This document shows, in pieces, positions 1-8,184 of a stretch of DNA of 64,000 nucleotides. Every line of letters begins with the position of its first letter. Within the stretch, counting starts at the first letter, position 1. The notes under the pieces were generated by a model. It worked only from the letters and a program-made list of their open reading frames with translations. It had not been told where the DNA came from and searched no databases. The position numbers were made by a program, and so were the translations under genes. This stretch comes from Pseudomonadota bacterium (GTDB taxonomy: Bacteria; Pseudomonadota; Gammaproteobacteria; Burkholderiales; Burkholderiaceae_B). Where the stretch lies: the NCBI GenBank assembly GCA_023425645.1, contig JAFACG010000040.1:1-64000 (forward strand), written 5' to 3'.

Positions 1-102
1 GCCGGCTTTGCCTTCCGTGAGCACTGCAACGATCTGACTTTCGGTTTTTCTTCAAGGGTGTCTCCGATTGAAAGGAGGCTCCGAAATTCTACTGGCTAAT
101 GT
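1..102 (+). other. Possible 3' remnant of a transposase-like ORF (left edge)
   Basis: Frame 1 is open from the window edge to a TAA at 100-102 and ends in ...SPIERRLRNSTG. The tail SP-x-E-x-R-R is loosely like the C-terminal end of IS3-family OrfB transposases (SPxEFERR). The following 200 bases are less GC-rich than the rest and hold no convincing gene. Only 33 codons are visible, so this is a guess from a short tail; it could equally be non-coding. Confidence 0.18.
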
Positions 103-298
103 CTACTCTGGCGGGGAGCTTACGGTATGACAGGTGCATGTAATGTCCAGGAGGTGTATAGGGCCAGCCTTTGGGAGAGGGGACAGTAGACAGATGTAAC
201 ATGCCTTTTCTAACATATCTCTTTTAGTTATAAGTAAATAAAGATCCGTCTCCCCAACAGGTTTATGCTTCAATTTTGGCCTGTTTTTCGAGTTCTTC
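103..298. other. Intergenic region upstream of the sulfonate-type ABC operon
   Basis: This stretch is AT-richer than its surroundings (around 205-245 especially) and carries no gene I can support. A 65-codon minus-strand frame here has no recognisable features. It presumably contains the promoter of the ABC operon starting at 299, but no clear -35/-10 pair or ribosome-binding site was found. Confidence 0.4.
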
Positions 299-1327
299 AT
301 GTTTTTTCGTTATGTAGCCGCCAGCGTGCTGGCCTTGTCCGCTTCCCTGTCCGCCCATGCCGCGGAGCAGGCCCTGGAGATCGGCTATCTGCCCATCCTG
401 CCGGCCGCCCAGTTGTTCGTGGGGCTGGAGTCGGGCGCCTTGCTGCCTGAAGGCGAGCCTGCGCCCAAGCTGGTGTCCTTCCAGAGCGGGCCGGCCCTGA
501 CCCAGGCGCTGATCGCCGGGCAATTGGATGTGGCGTACGTGGGCATCGGTCCCGCCCTGGTGGCCAAGGCCAAGGGCGCCGACGTCAAGGTGGTGGCTTC
601 CAACATCGTGGAGCAGGTCAATGTGGTCGCCATCGGCGAACTGGCGGCGTATTTCGATCCGGTCAAGCCTGTCGGCGCACCCGACTTCGCGGCGGCGGTG
701 GCCCGCTTCACGCAGGAGAAGGGCCGCAAGCCCCTGATCGCCAGCTATCCCAAGGGCGCCGTGCCCGAGGCGGCCCTGCAGTACTGGCTGCGCAATGTGC
801 TCAAGCTGCAGCCTGATGCCGTGGAACTGATCTACCAGGGCGAGGCCCAGATCCAGCAGGCGCTCAGCAATCATGCCGTGGATGCCGCCGCCATCCTGGA
901 ACCCACGGTCAGCCAGATCCTGAAGCGCCAGTCCGATGCCAAGGTGCTGGCCCGCGGAGCGGAGCTGTTTCCCAACCAGCCGGGCGCCGTCCTGCTGGTG
1001 CGCGAATCCCTGATCCAGGACAAGCCTGAACTGGTGCAGCATCTGGTCGACGCCCAGGTGCGGTCCACCGCCATGCTGCGTGATGACCCCGCCAAGGCCA
1101 CGCCTTATGTGCAGAAGTACGTAGGCGGCGGGCGCCTGCCCAAGGACGTGGTGCAGGGCGCCATCGAGCGCTCCCACGACCAGTTTCAGGCCGATCCGGG
1201 CAGGATCATCGAAGCGACCCGGCAGTTGCAGGACTTCCAGGCCTCGCTGGGCACGCTGAACACCAAGCTGGATGATGTGCAAAGCCTGTTCGATACGCGC
1301 TTCTATCAGAAGGCGGTCAGCCAATGA
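299..1327 (+). CDS. ABC transporter substrate-binding protein, sulfonate/nitrate/taurine (SsuA/TauA/NMT1) type
   Basis: This 342-residue protein begins with a Sec signal peptide (hydrophobic residues 5-20, cleavage near AHA-AEQ). The mature start EIGYLPILPAAQLFVGLESG is typical of the NMT1/SsuA family of periplasmic binding proteins for alkanesulfonates, taurine, nitrate or thiamine precursors. It is the first gene of a three-gene importer; its stop overlaps the permease start by four bases (ATGA). No sulfonate monooxygenase (ssuD/tauD) lies beside it, so the substrate cannot be named. There is no clear Shine-Dalgarno at the chosen ATG, but the signal peptide begins immediately, which supports this start. 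Confidence 0.8.
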   Translation: MFFRYVAASVLALSASLSAHAAEQALEIGYLPILPAAQLFVGLESGALLPEGEPAPKLVSFQSGPALTQALIAGQLDVAYVGIGPALVAKAKGADVKVVASNIVEQVNVVAIGELAAYFDPVKPVGAPDFAAAVARFTQEKGRKPLIASYPKGAVPEAALQYWLRNVLKLQPDAVELIYQGEAQIQQALSNHAVDAAAILEPTVSQILKRQSDAKVLARGAELFPNQPGAVLLVRESLIQDKPELVQHLVDAQVRSTAMLRDDPAKATPYVQKYVGGGRLPKDVVQGAIERSHDQFQADPGRIIEATRQLQDFQASLGTLNTKLDDVQSLFDTRFYQKAVSQ

Positions 1328-2151
1328 GCGTCGCCGGACAAGCCCCCGTGACGACATCCTCCGTGTCAGGGGCCGGAGCGGATGCCGCCGCCTTGTGGCA
1401 GCGCGGGCTGGAGCGGGTCGTGTACGGCCTGGCCGGCCTGGCCCTATTCATCTTGATATGGCGCCTGGCCTACGTGCTGGACTGGGCGCCCAGGGGCACC
1501 TTGCCGGATCCTCTGGCCCTGCCGGCGGCCTTGCTGGCGGAGATCGAGTCCGGCCGTCTGTGGCCGGCCGCGCAGTCCAGCCTGGTGCATTATTTCTGGG
1601 GCCTGGGGCTGGGCACGGCGCTGGGCATCCTGTTCGGCCTGGCCTCGGCCACCTTGCGTCGCTTCGACCTGCTGCAGGCCTATCTGGTGCGTCTGCTGCG
1701 GCCCATCCCGCCCTTGGCCTGGGTGGTGTTCGCCATCGCCTGGTTCAAGGTCAGCCACGCCGGCGCGGCGTTCGTGATCGCCATCGGCGTGTTCTGGCTG
1801 AACTATTTCGCCACCTACAGCGCGGTGCGCTCAGTGGATCCGCGCTATTACGAGCTGGCTTCGGCCTTCGGGCATGGGTCGTATTTTGCGCGCGCCTGGA
1901 CGGTGACCTTGCCGGCCATCGCGCCCGGCCTGCTCAGCGGCGTGCGTGCCGGCATCGGGCAGGCCTGGATGACGCTGATCGCCGCCGAGCTGCTGGGCGT
2001 GCCCGGCATGGGCCAGGAAATGAACGCCGCGGCCGGCGTCGGCGCCTATGACGCCGTGGTGGTGTACATGCTCATCATTTCCGTCGTCTACACCTTGTGC
2101 GACATGGTTTTTCTGACCTTCAACAAATGGATTCTGCAGTGGCAGCCTTGA
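1324..2151 (+). CDS. ABC transporter permease, sulfonate/nitrate (SsuC/TauC) type
   Basis: This 275-residue integral inner-membrane protein has about six hydrophobic segments, the first near residues 35-55. The EAA-like loop (ELASAFGHGSYFARAWTVTLPAI, around residues 178-200) contacts the ATPase. It overlaps the upstream binding-protein gene by four bases and the ATPase start at 2127 lies inside its 3' end, so the three are translationally coupled. Length and topology match SsuC/TauC/NrtB permeases, which work as homodimers. The substrate is unassigned. Confidence 0.8.
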   Translation: MSVAGQAPVTTSSVSGAGADAAALWQRGLERVVYGLAGLALFILIWRLAYVLDWAPRGTLPDPLALPAALLAEIESGRLWPAAQSSLVHYFWGLGLGTALGILFGLASATLRRFDLLQAYLVRLLRPIPPLAWVVFAIAWFKVSHAGAAFVIAIGVFWLNYFATYSAVRSVDPRYYELASAFGHGSYFARAWTVTLPAIAPGLLSGVRAGIGQAWMTLIAAELLGVPGMGQEMNAAAGVGAYDAVVVYMLIISVVYTLCDMVFLTFNKWILQWQP

Positions 2152-2876
2152 TTCAGTTCCAGGGGTTCGGCTTCCAGTACCCTGGCGCGCCGGCTCCCGT
2201 GATCCGCGATGTCAGCCTGGATGTGCAGGCGGGGCACTTCGTGGCCATCGTCGGCGGCTCGGGCGTGGGCAAAAGCACGCTGCTGCGTGCGGCCGCGGGT
2301 CTGAGCCGGCCCAGTTTCGGCCATCTGCGCTCCAGCCTGACGGACAGTCCCGGGCGTCGATCCAACGCCTTCGTGTTCCAGGACAGCCGCCTGATGCCCT
2401 GGCGGCGAGTGGGGGCCAATGTGGCTTATGGCCTGGAAGGCCTGGGCCTGCCGCGGGCCGAACGCGAACAGCGCGTAGATGCGGCCCTGCGCCAGGTGGG
2501 GCTGGCCCATCTGAAGGATCGCTGGCCGCATCAATTGTCGGGCGGACAGGCTCAGCGCGTGGGCATCGCCCGAGCACTGGCGGTGCAGCCCGATCTGCTG
2601 CTCATGGACGAACCGTTTTCCGCGGTGGACGCCTTGACCCGGCAGGCGTTGCAGGACGAGCTGGTGCAGGTCTGGCAGCGCAGTTCCGCCGCCATCCTGT
2701 TCGTGACCCATGACATCGATGAGGCCGTCTTCCTGGCCGATACCGTCATCGTGCTGGGCGGCAGCCCGGCGGGCGTCAGCGCCCGCATCGACATCGATCT
2801 GCCGCGTCCGCGGGATCGGACCGCCGCCGAGTTCGCCGCCTATGTGAAAGAAGTGGGCGCAGGCTTGCAGGTCTGA
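2127..2876 (+). CDS. ABC transporter ATP-binding protein, sulfonate/nitrate (SsuB/TauB) type
   Basis: This is the nucleotide-binding subunit of the importer encoded by 299-2151. Walker A is GGSGVGKST, the ABC signature is LSGGQAQR, Walker B is LLLMDEPFSAVDALTR, and the H-loop is VTHDIDEAVFL. I chose the ATG at 2127, giving 249 residues; a GTG at 2097 is also in frame but lies deeper in the permease gene. Either start overlaps the permease. The family drives uptake of sulfonates, taurine, nitrate or related small molecules across the inner membrane. Confidence 0.8.
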   Translation: MDSAVAALIQFQGFGFQYPGAPAPVIRDVSLDVQAGHFVAIVGGSGVGKSTLLRAAAGLSRPSFGHLRSSLTDSPGRRSNAFVFQDSRLMPWRRVGANVAYGLEGLGLPRAEREQRVDAALRQVGLAHLKDRWPHQLSGGQAQRVGIARALAVQPDLLLMDEPFSAVDALTRQALQDELVQVWQRSSAAILFVTHDIDEAVFLADTVIVLGGSPAGVSARIDIDLPRPRDRTAAEFAAYVKEVGAGLQV

Positions 2877-2954
2877 TCCCGGTGCATTGTTGCCGCTTTT
2901 CAGTACATACCCCAACTTGTAGCGGGTCCCGGTTCTTGGGCATCATGTAATTAC

Positions 2955-2971
2955 TAAACAGGTTAATTAAA
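2955..2971 (+). promoter_or_regulatory. AT-rich putative operator, copy 1 of a repeated 17-bp motif
   Basis: The sequence TAAACAGGTTAATTAAA lies 42 bases before the start codon of the second ABC operon. It matches 15 of 17 bases of a site at 8125-8141 (TTAACATGTTAATTAAA). Such an AT block stands out in this GC-rich DNA and resembles sites bound by MarR-type repressors. The role is inferred. Confidence 0.4.
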
Positions 2972-3013
2972 AGCCTGGAACAACATGACCCGGAACGGGT
3001 GCGGAGACAGCTC

Positions 3014-4051
3014 ATGAACACGTGGATGAAGCGGTATTCGATGTTGGGGGTGGCGGCAATCTGGGCGGCGACCTGCGCCGTTCCGGCACAGGCGCAAAGC
3101 GCCGCCGTCATGGACAGGCTGGCCCAGGGGGCGGCGGCCAACGGCAAGCAGATCACCTGGTACGAAAGTTCGCCCGAGGACCAGATTTCCAAGGTGCTGG
3201 CCGGGTTCAACCAGCGCTACCCGGATGTGAAGGTCCGCTACGTGCGCCTGGTCGGCGGCAATGAGCTGGCCTCCCGGGTGATCCAGGAGGAGCAGGCTTC
3301 GGGCAAGAGCGCGGACGTGCTGACCGGCGGGCCGGACCACCTGTGGCAACTGAACCACCGCGGCCTGCTCAAGGACTTGAGCGCCGAAAACCTGGACCTG
3401 CCGGCCAAGCTGCTGCCGGTGAACTATTCCGTGCCCACGACGGCCTCGGTCTATGTGGAGATCTGGAACACCCGCAAGGTCAAGGACGAGGAAGTGCCCG
3501 CGAGCTGGGACGAACTGATCAACGACAAGTGGCGCGGGCGCATCGGCAACTGGGTGCGGGCGGCGGCCTTTGCCCAATTGGCGCACACCTGGGGCGAGGA
3601 AAAGGCGGAGCAGCAGTTGCGCAAGTTCGTCACGCTCAAGCCCTACCTGTTCAAGTCCACCTTCCCGCTAGCCCAGGGCGTGGCCTCCGGCGAAGTGGAC
3701 ATCGCCCTGGGCTTCTACCATTCCCTCCAGCCCATCCTGAAGGCCGGCGCGCCGGTCAAGTACCGCCTGCTCGACCCTACGCCCATGCACACCATCTCCA
3801 CCGGCATCACCAAGTCCTCCTCCAATCCGGATGCGGCCATGCTGCTGGCCTTGTGGCTGACCACGCCGGAGGGCGCCAAGATCTACGAGGACGCGACGGC
3901 GCGGGGCAATCCCGTGGTGGAAGGCACGCAGACCCACCAGATGCTCAAGGACGTGAAAGTGTCCGAATGGCCCTTCGACCAGAACGACAAGCTGGCCGAA
4001 CTGAACGACAAGTTCAACGCCATCCTGGCCGAGGGCGCCAAGGTCAAGTGA
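3014..4051 (+). CDS. ABC transporter substrate-binding protein, iron/spermidine/phosphonate (family 1) type
   Basis: This 345-residue periplasmic binding protein has a signal peptide (hydrophobic residues 8-22, cleavage near AQA-QSAA). TWYESSPEDQISKVLAGFNQRYPDVKV resembles the start of the mature FbpA/AfuA fold. The ATG at 3014 is preceded by GGAG at a good distance, and is preferred over an in-frame GTG at 2999. It heads an operon with a double-domain permease, an ATPase and an enolase-superfamily enzyme. FbpA-like proteins bind Fe3+, thiamine, 2-aminoethylphosphonate or organic acids; the linked enzyme suggests an organic acid, but this is inference. Confidence 0.75.
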   Translation: MNTWMKRYSMLGVAAIWAATCAVPAQAQSAAVMDRLAQGAAANGKQITWYESSPEDQISKVLAGFNQRYPDVKVRYVRLVGGNELASRVIQEEQASGKSADVLTGGPDHLWQLNHRGLLKDLSAENLDLPAKLLPVNYSVPTTASVYVEIWNTRKVKDEEVPASWDELINDKWRGRIGNWVRAAAFAQLAHTWGEEKAEQQLRKFVTLKPYLFKSTFPLAQGVASGEVDIALGFYHSLQPILKAGAPVKYRLLDPTPMHTISTGITKSSSNPDAAMLLALWLTTPEGAKIYEDATARGNPVVEGTQTHQMLKDVKVSEWPFDQNDKLAELNDKFNAILAEGAKVK

Positions 4052-4159
4052 CCGGCGGCTGATTCCCCGTTTTTTCCAATCAGCCCGACCGCGCGCCGCC
4101 GCAGCGGCGCCGTGGGGCGGGCTGCGCCGTGCGCGGCGCAACCGACAAGGAGAAGAGCA

Positions 4160-5878
4160 ATGGCGGTTGCAGTCGGACCTCGGGCAGGGCGGTTCAGCCT
4201 GCCTGTGCTGGCCTTGGTGTTCATCCTGGCCTATCTGGTGCTGGTGCCCCTGGGCATCTTGCTGGTCAGCAGCCTGACGCCCTCGGGCCTGCCTTTCGAT
4301 CCAGGCTGGACGCTGGGCAACTATTTCAGCGTCTACGGCGATCCGGCCTTCTGGCGCATGGTGTGGGTCACGGTGCAGTTCGCCGTGGGCTCCATGGCCG
4401 GCGCCATGGTTCTGGGCATCGCGCTGGCCTGGGTGGTGGAACGCACCGACCTGCCCGGCAAGCGCGGGCTGCGCATCTTCCTGGCCCTGCCCATGGCCAT
4501 CCCGCCGTTCCTGCTGGCCATAGGCTGGATTTTGCTGCTGAGCCCGCGCATCGGCTTCTTGAACACTTTGCTGCAGGATTGGACCGGGATCGAGGGCATG
4601 GGCTTCGACATCTACACCCTGGGCGGCATGATCTTCGTGCAGTCCTTGTCGCTGGTGCCTTCCACCTTCCTGATCCTGTGCCCGGCGTTCCGCAACATGG
4701 ATCCCAGCCTGGAGGAGGCCGCCATGACGGCGGGGGCGGGGCGCTACCTGCTGTTCCGGCGCATCTTCCTGCCGCTGCTGGCGCCCTCCCTGCTGGCGGC
4801 GGCGATCTTCATGCTGATGGTGGGCTTCCTGGTCTTCGACGTGCCCGGCACGCTGGGCATGCCGGTAAACATCTTCGTGCTGTCCAGCCGCATCGTCTAC
4901 CTGGCCACGGACAGTGCCGGCGGCATGTCGGCCTATCACGTGATCAGCACCATCGCCGTGTTCTTCCTGCTCATCCTGCTGTTGCAGGCCATGGTCTATC
5001 ACCGCCTGACGCGCAATGCGAACCGTTTCGTCACCGTGACGGGCAAGAACTTCCGGCCTCGCCTGCTGCCCTTGGGGCGGTGGAAGTGGCCTGTCCTGGC
5101 CTTGATCATGCTGTATTTCTTCCTGGCCACCATCCTGCCGTTGGGCATCCTCTTGTGGACCAGCCTGATGCCTTGGCTGATGCCGCCGTCCATGGAGGCC
5201 GTGGGCCTGATCAACTGGAGCAACCACCTGGCCTTCTTCACCAATCCCCTGACGCTGGGCGCCCTGGCCAATTCGCTGATCATAGGCGTGGTCGCGGCCA
5301 CCGCGGTGGCGCTGTTCTCGGTGCTGATCTCCTGGGTCGTGGTGCGGCGCGGCGGCAAGAGCGCCAAGGTCGTGGACTTCCTGGCTTTCCTGCCCATCGC
5401 CATTCCGGGCACCATGATCGGCGTGGCCTTGATCTACGTCTACCTGAACCTGTCCTTCCTGAACATCTACGGCAGCATCTGGATCATCGCCATCGCTTAC
5501 GTCACCACCTACATTCCCTTCGGCACGCGCAGCACCAACGGCGTGATGATGCAGCTGCACCGCGAACTGGAAGAGGCCGCGCGCGCTTCGGGCGCGTCCT
5601 GGCTGCGCGTGATGCGCCGGGTGGTGCTGCCGCTGACCTTGCCGGCGGTCATGGGCGTGTGGATCTGGGTGATCGCCCATTGCATACGCGAGCTGTCCTC
5701 GGCGCTGCTGCTGCAGGGGGGAGGCAACCAGACCCTGCCCGTGGTGCTGTGGAATTTCTGGGTCGGCGGCGAGCCGAACAAGGCGGCGGCCGTGGGCCTG
5801 TGGCTGGTGGTGCTGATGTTCGTGACCATGCTGGTCTGGCAGATGTGGGGCTCGCGCGGCTCCGCGAACAAGCGATAA
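4160..5878 (+). CDS. ABC transporter permease with two fused membrane domains (FbpB/ThiP type)
   Basis: This 572-residue inner-membrane protein contains two tandem BPD-type permease halves, each with about six membrane segments. Each half has an EAA loop: LEEAAMTAGAGRYLLFRRI near residue 190 and LEEAARASGASWLRVMRRV near residue 475. Such fused permeases replace a homodimer in FbpB and ThiP systems. The start at 4160 follows AAGGAG by seven bases; an upstream in-frame start at 4112 would add 16 residues but lacks a site. It lies between the binding-protein gene and the ATPase, which starts 10 bases after its stop. Confidence 0.8.
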   Translation: MAVAVGPRAGRFSLPVLALVFILAYLVLVPLGILLVSSLTPSGLPFDPGWTLGNYFSVYGDPAFWRMVWVTVQFAVGSMAGAMVLGIALAWVVERTDLPGKRGLRIFLALPMAIPPFLLAIGWILLLSPRIGFLNTLLQDWTGIEGMGFDIYTLGGMIFVQSLSLVPSTFLILCPAFRNMDPSLEEAAMTAGAGRYLLFRRIFLPLLAPSLLAAAIFMLMVGFLVFDVPGTLGMPVNIFVLSSRIVYLATDSAGGMSAYHVISTIAVFFLLILLLQAMVYHRLTRNANRFVTVTGKNFRPRLLPLGRWKWPVLALIMLYFFLATILPLGILLWTSLMPWLMPPSMEAVGLINWSNHLAFFTNPLTLGALANSLIIGVVAATAVALFSVLISWVVVRRGGKSAKVVDFLAFLPIAIPGTMIGVALIYVYLNLSFLNIYGSIWIIAIAYVTTYIPFGTRSTNGVMMQLHRELEEAARASGASWLRVMRRVVLPLTLPAVMGVWIWVIAHCIRELSSALLLQGGGNQTLPVVLWNFWVGGEPNKAAAVGLWLVVLMFVTMLVWQMWGSRGSANKR

Positions 5879-5888
5879 GAGGGTAGTC

Positions 5889-6989
5889 ATGTTGTCGATT
5901 TCGGATTTGCAAGTGCATTACGCCACCGAGCACGGCCTGGTGGAGGCGGTGAAATCCATCAGCCTGGAGATTCGCGAAGGCGAGTTCTGCACCTTTCTGG
6001 GGCCCAGCGGCTGCGGCAAGACGACCACGCTGCGGTGCATCGCCGGGCTGGAGGAGCCCACGCGCGGCCGCATCGCGCTGGGCGGGCAGGACATCTTCAA
6101 TGATGCGGGCGGCGTCAATGTGCCCACCCACAAGCGGGACCTGGGCATGGTGTTCCAGTCCTATGCCATCTGGCCGCACATGACGGTGTTCGAGAACGTG
6201 GCCTTTCCGCTGGAGACGGCCGGCGTGCCCCGCGCGCAGCGCAGCGAGCAGGTGCTGTCGGCCCTGAAGATGGTGGGCCTGGGCGACTTCGCCCAGCGCT
6301 CGGCCACGCAGCTGTCGGGCGGGCAGCAGCAGCGTGTGGCCCTGGCGCGCGCCATCGTGCGCAACGGCAAGGTGCTGCTGCTCGACGAGCCGCTGTCCAA
6401 CCTGGATGCCAAGCTGCGCGAACAGATGCGCGATGAACTGCGCGACCTGCAAAAGACCCTGAAGACCACCACCATCTTCGTGACCCATGACCAGGACGAG
6501 GCGCTGGCGATGTCGGACCGCATCGTGGTCATGGAAAAAGGGCGCATCGTGGAGCAGGGCACGCCCATGGACCTGTACCTGAAGCCGCGCCGGCATTTCA
6601 CGGCGCAGTTCATCGGCAAGGCGGACGTGTTCGCCTGTGCGTCCGTCCAGCCCGACGGCGGCTTCGCGGCCGTGGACACGCCTCTGGGCCGCATCCGCGC
6701 CAGCGATCCTCACGGCCTGGGCGAACGGGCGGGCTTTTTGATGATACGTCCCGAATCGGTGGAGATCCTGCCCGAGTCGGCCCAGGGCCAGAACCTGGTG
6801 CCGGCGACCGTCAGCCACAAGGTGTTCGTGGGCGACCGCACGCATTACAGCTTCGTGAGCGACTGCCAGCAACGCCTGTCCGCCGTGGCTTCTGCCTACC
6901 TGGACCTGCCGGTGGGCCGGGCCGTGAAGCTGTCCCTGCATCCGGAGCGCTGCGTGCTGCTGGAGCGCGAAGCGGCGCCGGCCGCCTGA
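5889..6989 (+). CDS. ABC transporter ATP-binding protein, PotA/FbpC type
   Basis: This 366-residue ATPase has Walker A GPSGCGKTT, Q-loop VFQSYAIWPHMT, signature LSGGQQQR, Walker B VLLLDEPLSNLDAKLRE and switch VTHDQDEAL. The C-terminal 110 residues form a TOBE-like regulatory domain, as in FbpC, PotA and PhnT. It is the energy-coupling subunit for the permease directly upstream. Thirty-one bases separate it from the enolase-superfamily gene, which has its own AAGGAG. Confidence 0.82.
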   Translation: MLSISDLQVHYATEHGLVEAVKSISLEIREGEFCTFLGPSGCGKTTTLRCIAGLEEPTRGRIALGGQDIFNDAGGVNVPTHKRDLGMVFQSYAIWPHMTVFENVAFPLETAGVPRAQRSEQVLSALKMVGLGDFAQRSATQLSGGQQQRVALARAIVRNGKVLLLDEPLSNLDAKLREQMRDELRDLQKTLKTTTIFVTHDQDEALAMSDRIVVMEKGRIVEQGTPMDLYLKPRRHFTAQFIGKADVFACASVQPDGGFAAVDTPLGRIRASDPHGLGERAGFLMIRPESVEILPESAQGQNLVPATVSHKVFVGDRTHYSFVSDCQQRLSAVASAYLDLPVGRAVKLSLHPERCVLLEREAAPAA

Positions 6990-7020
6990 ACCTCGACAAG
7001 ACCAGACACAAGGAGAAGAC

Positions 7021-8085
7021 ATGAACCAGGCTTTGCAGTTGAAACCCTACAACCAGGCCCTGCAGGTGCCGTACCGCTGGTCCAAGGGCACCCAGTACGT
7101 GCGCCGCGGCTTTCTGGTGCGCGCCGAGATCGACGGCCACGTGGGCTGGGGCGAGGCCGCCCTGCCGCCGCACGTCATCTATGACGGCTGGAGCTTCGCC
7201 GCCCACTGCGCGGCGCTCCTGCATGGACTGGACGCGGCGGACGAAGGCTTCTTCCATGAACTGGCCTTGCGGGAAGTATCGCCGCGCGTGCGCTGCGGCC
7301 TGGCTTCGGCCGTGCTGTCGGCCCGGGCCAGCGCCCAGGGCGTCTCGCTGGCGCAATACCTGGCGGGCGATGCCCGGCCGGCGGCGCGCGTGCCGGTGAA
7401 TGACCTGATCGGCGATGCGGAGCCGGCCGCCTGCGTCGAGCGGGCGCGGGCTGCGCTGGAGCGCGGGCAGGACACGGTCAAGGTCAAGTGCACGGCCGAG
7501 CGCGCCCTGGACCTGGAGCGGGTGGCGGCCATACGCAGCGCCTTTCCCGCGCTGCGCATGCGCCTGGACCCCAACGAGTCCTGGGAGCAGGACTGGGCCC
7601 TGGAGCATATCCAGGCCATGGAGCGTTTCGACATCGACTACATCGAAGAGCCCCTGCCGCGCGGCACGGATCTGACGACGTATGCGCAGTTCGCCCGCCG
7701 CACTTCCATTCCCCTGGCGCTGGATGACTCCATACGCTCGCCTTTCCATGCCCTGCGCGCCATCGAGATGCAGGCCGCCAAGGTGCTGATCCTGAAGGCG
7801 CCGCGGGTGGGCGGGCCGGATGTGGCCGCCCAGATCATCGCGCAGGCGCGCGAGGCTGGCATGCGCTGCGTGGTCACGGCCAGCCTGGAGACGTCCATAG
7901 GGCTGCATGTGGCGCTGCATGCGGCCGCCTTGCTGGCCCAGCCGATCGAACCCTGCGGCATGGGCACGGCGCGGTTCTTCAGCAACGATGTGGCGGTGCC
8001 GCCGGCCATCGTCGACGGCTATATGACCGTGCCCCGGCAGCCGGGCCTGGGCGTGGATCTGCAGCCCTGGTGGGACGCCAACTGA
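7021..8085 (+). CDS. Enolase-superfamily enzyme, muconate-lactonizing/OSBS-like subgroup
   Basis: This 354-residue protein has the full catalytic set of the MLE subgroup: a K-x-K pair (TVKVKCT, near residue 157), metal ligands Asp (MRLDPNESW), Glu (DYIEEPL) and Asp (LALDDS), and the second base Lys (VLILKAP). Subgroup members include muconate cycloisomerase, o-succinylbenzoate synthase, N-succinylamino-acid racemase and dipeptide epimerases; the VLILKAPRVGG region is closest in feel to OSBS/racemases. An OSBS role in menaquinone synthesis is unlikely because no men genes are near. It is the last gene of an importer operon, so it probably acts on the imported compound. Confidence 0.75.
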   Translation: MNQALQLKPYNQALQVPYRWSKGTQYVRRGFLVRAEIDGHVGWGEAALPPHVIYDGWSFAAHCAALLHGLDAADEGFFHELALREVSPRVRCGLASAVLSARASAQGVSLAQYLAGDARPAARVPVNDLIGDAEPAACVERARAALERGQDTVKVKCTAERALDLERVAAIRSAFPALRMRLDPNESWEQDWALEHIQAMERFDIDYIEEPLPRGTDLTTYAQFARRTSIPLALDDSIRSPFHALRAIEMQAAKVLILKAPRVGGPDVAAQIIAQAREAGMRCVVTASLETSIGLHVALHAAALLAQPIEPCGMGTARFFSNDVAVPPAIVDGYMTVPRQPGLGVDLQPWWDAN

Positions 8086-8124
8086 GCCGGACGCGGGCGG
8101 ATTTACTCCGCCTGCGCTAATAAG

Positions 8125-8141
8125 TTAACATGTTAATTAAA
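8125..8141 (+). promoter_or_regulatory. AT-rich putative operator, copy 2; contains a 12-bp perfect palindrome
   Basis: TTAACATGTTAATTAAA includes the perfect palindrome TTAACATGTTAA (8125-8136). It matches the site at 2955-2971 at 15 of 17 bases. It lies in the 99-base gap between the enolase-like gene and the 3' end of hpaR, where no promoter is needed for the flanking genes. It is followed by a short open frame from ATG 8160, so it may mark a lost gene or a small RNA promoter. Confidence 0.4.
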
Positions 8142-8184
8142 TTCTGCTACGATGAGGGCATGAACCGCACGGCGGGAAGGGGGC

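Noticed and set aside
2097..2126. Longer start (GTG 2097) for the first ABC ATPase gene
   Set aside because: It only extends the overlap with the permease gene and adds residues unlike the family; ATG 2127 is simpler.
3668..5890. A 740-codon minus-strand open frame opposite the ABC permease
   Set aside because: Very rich in Gln, His, Arg, Gly and Ala with no domains. It mirrors the high-GC third positions of the clear ABC transporter genes on the other strand.
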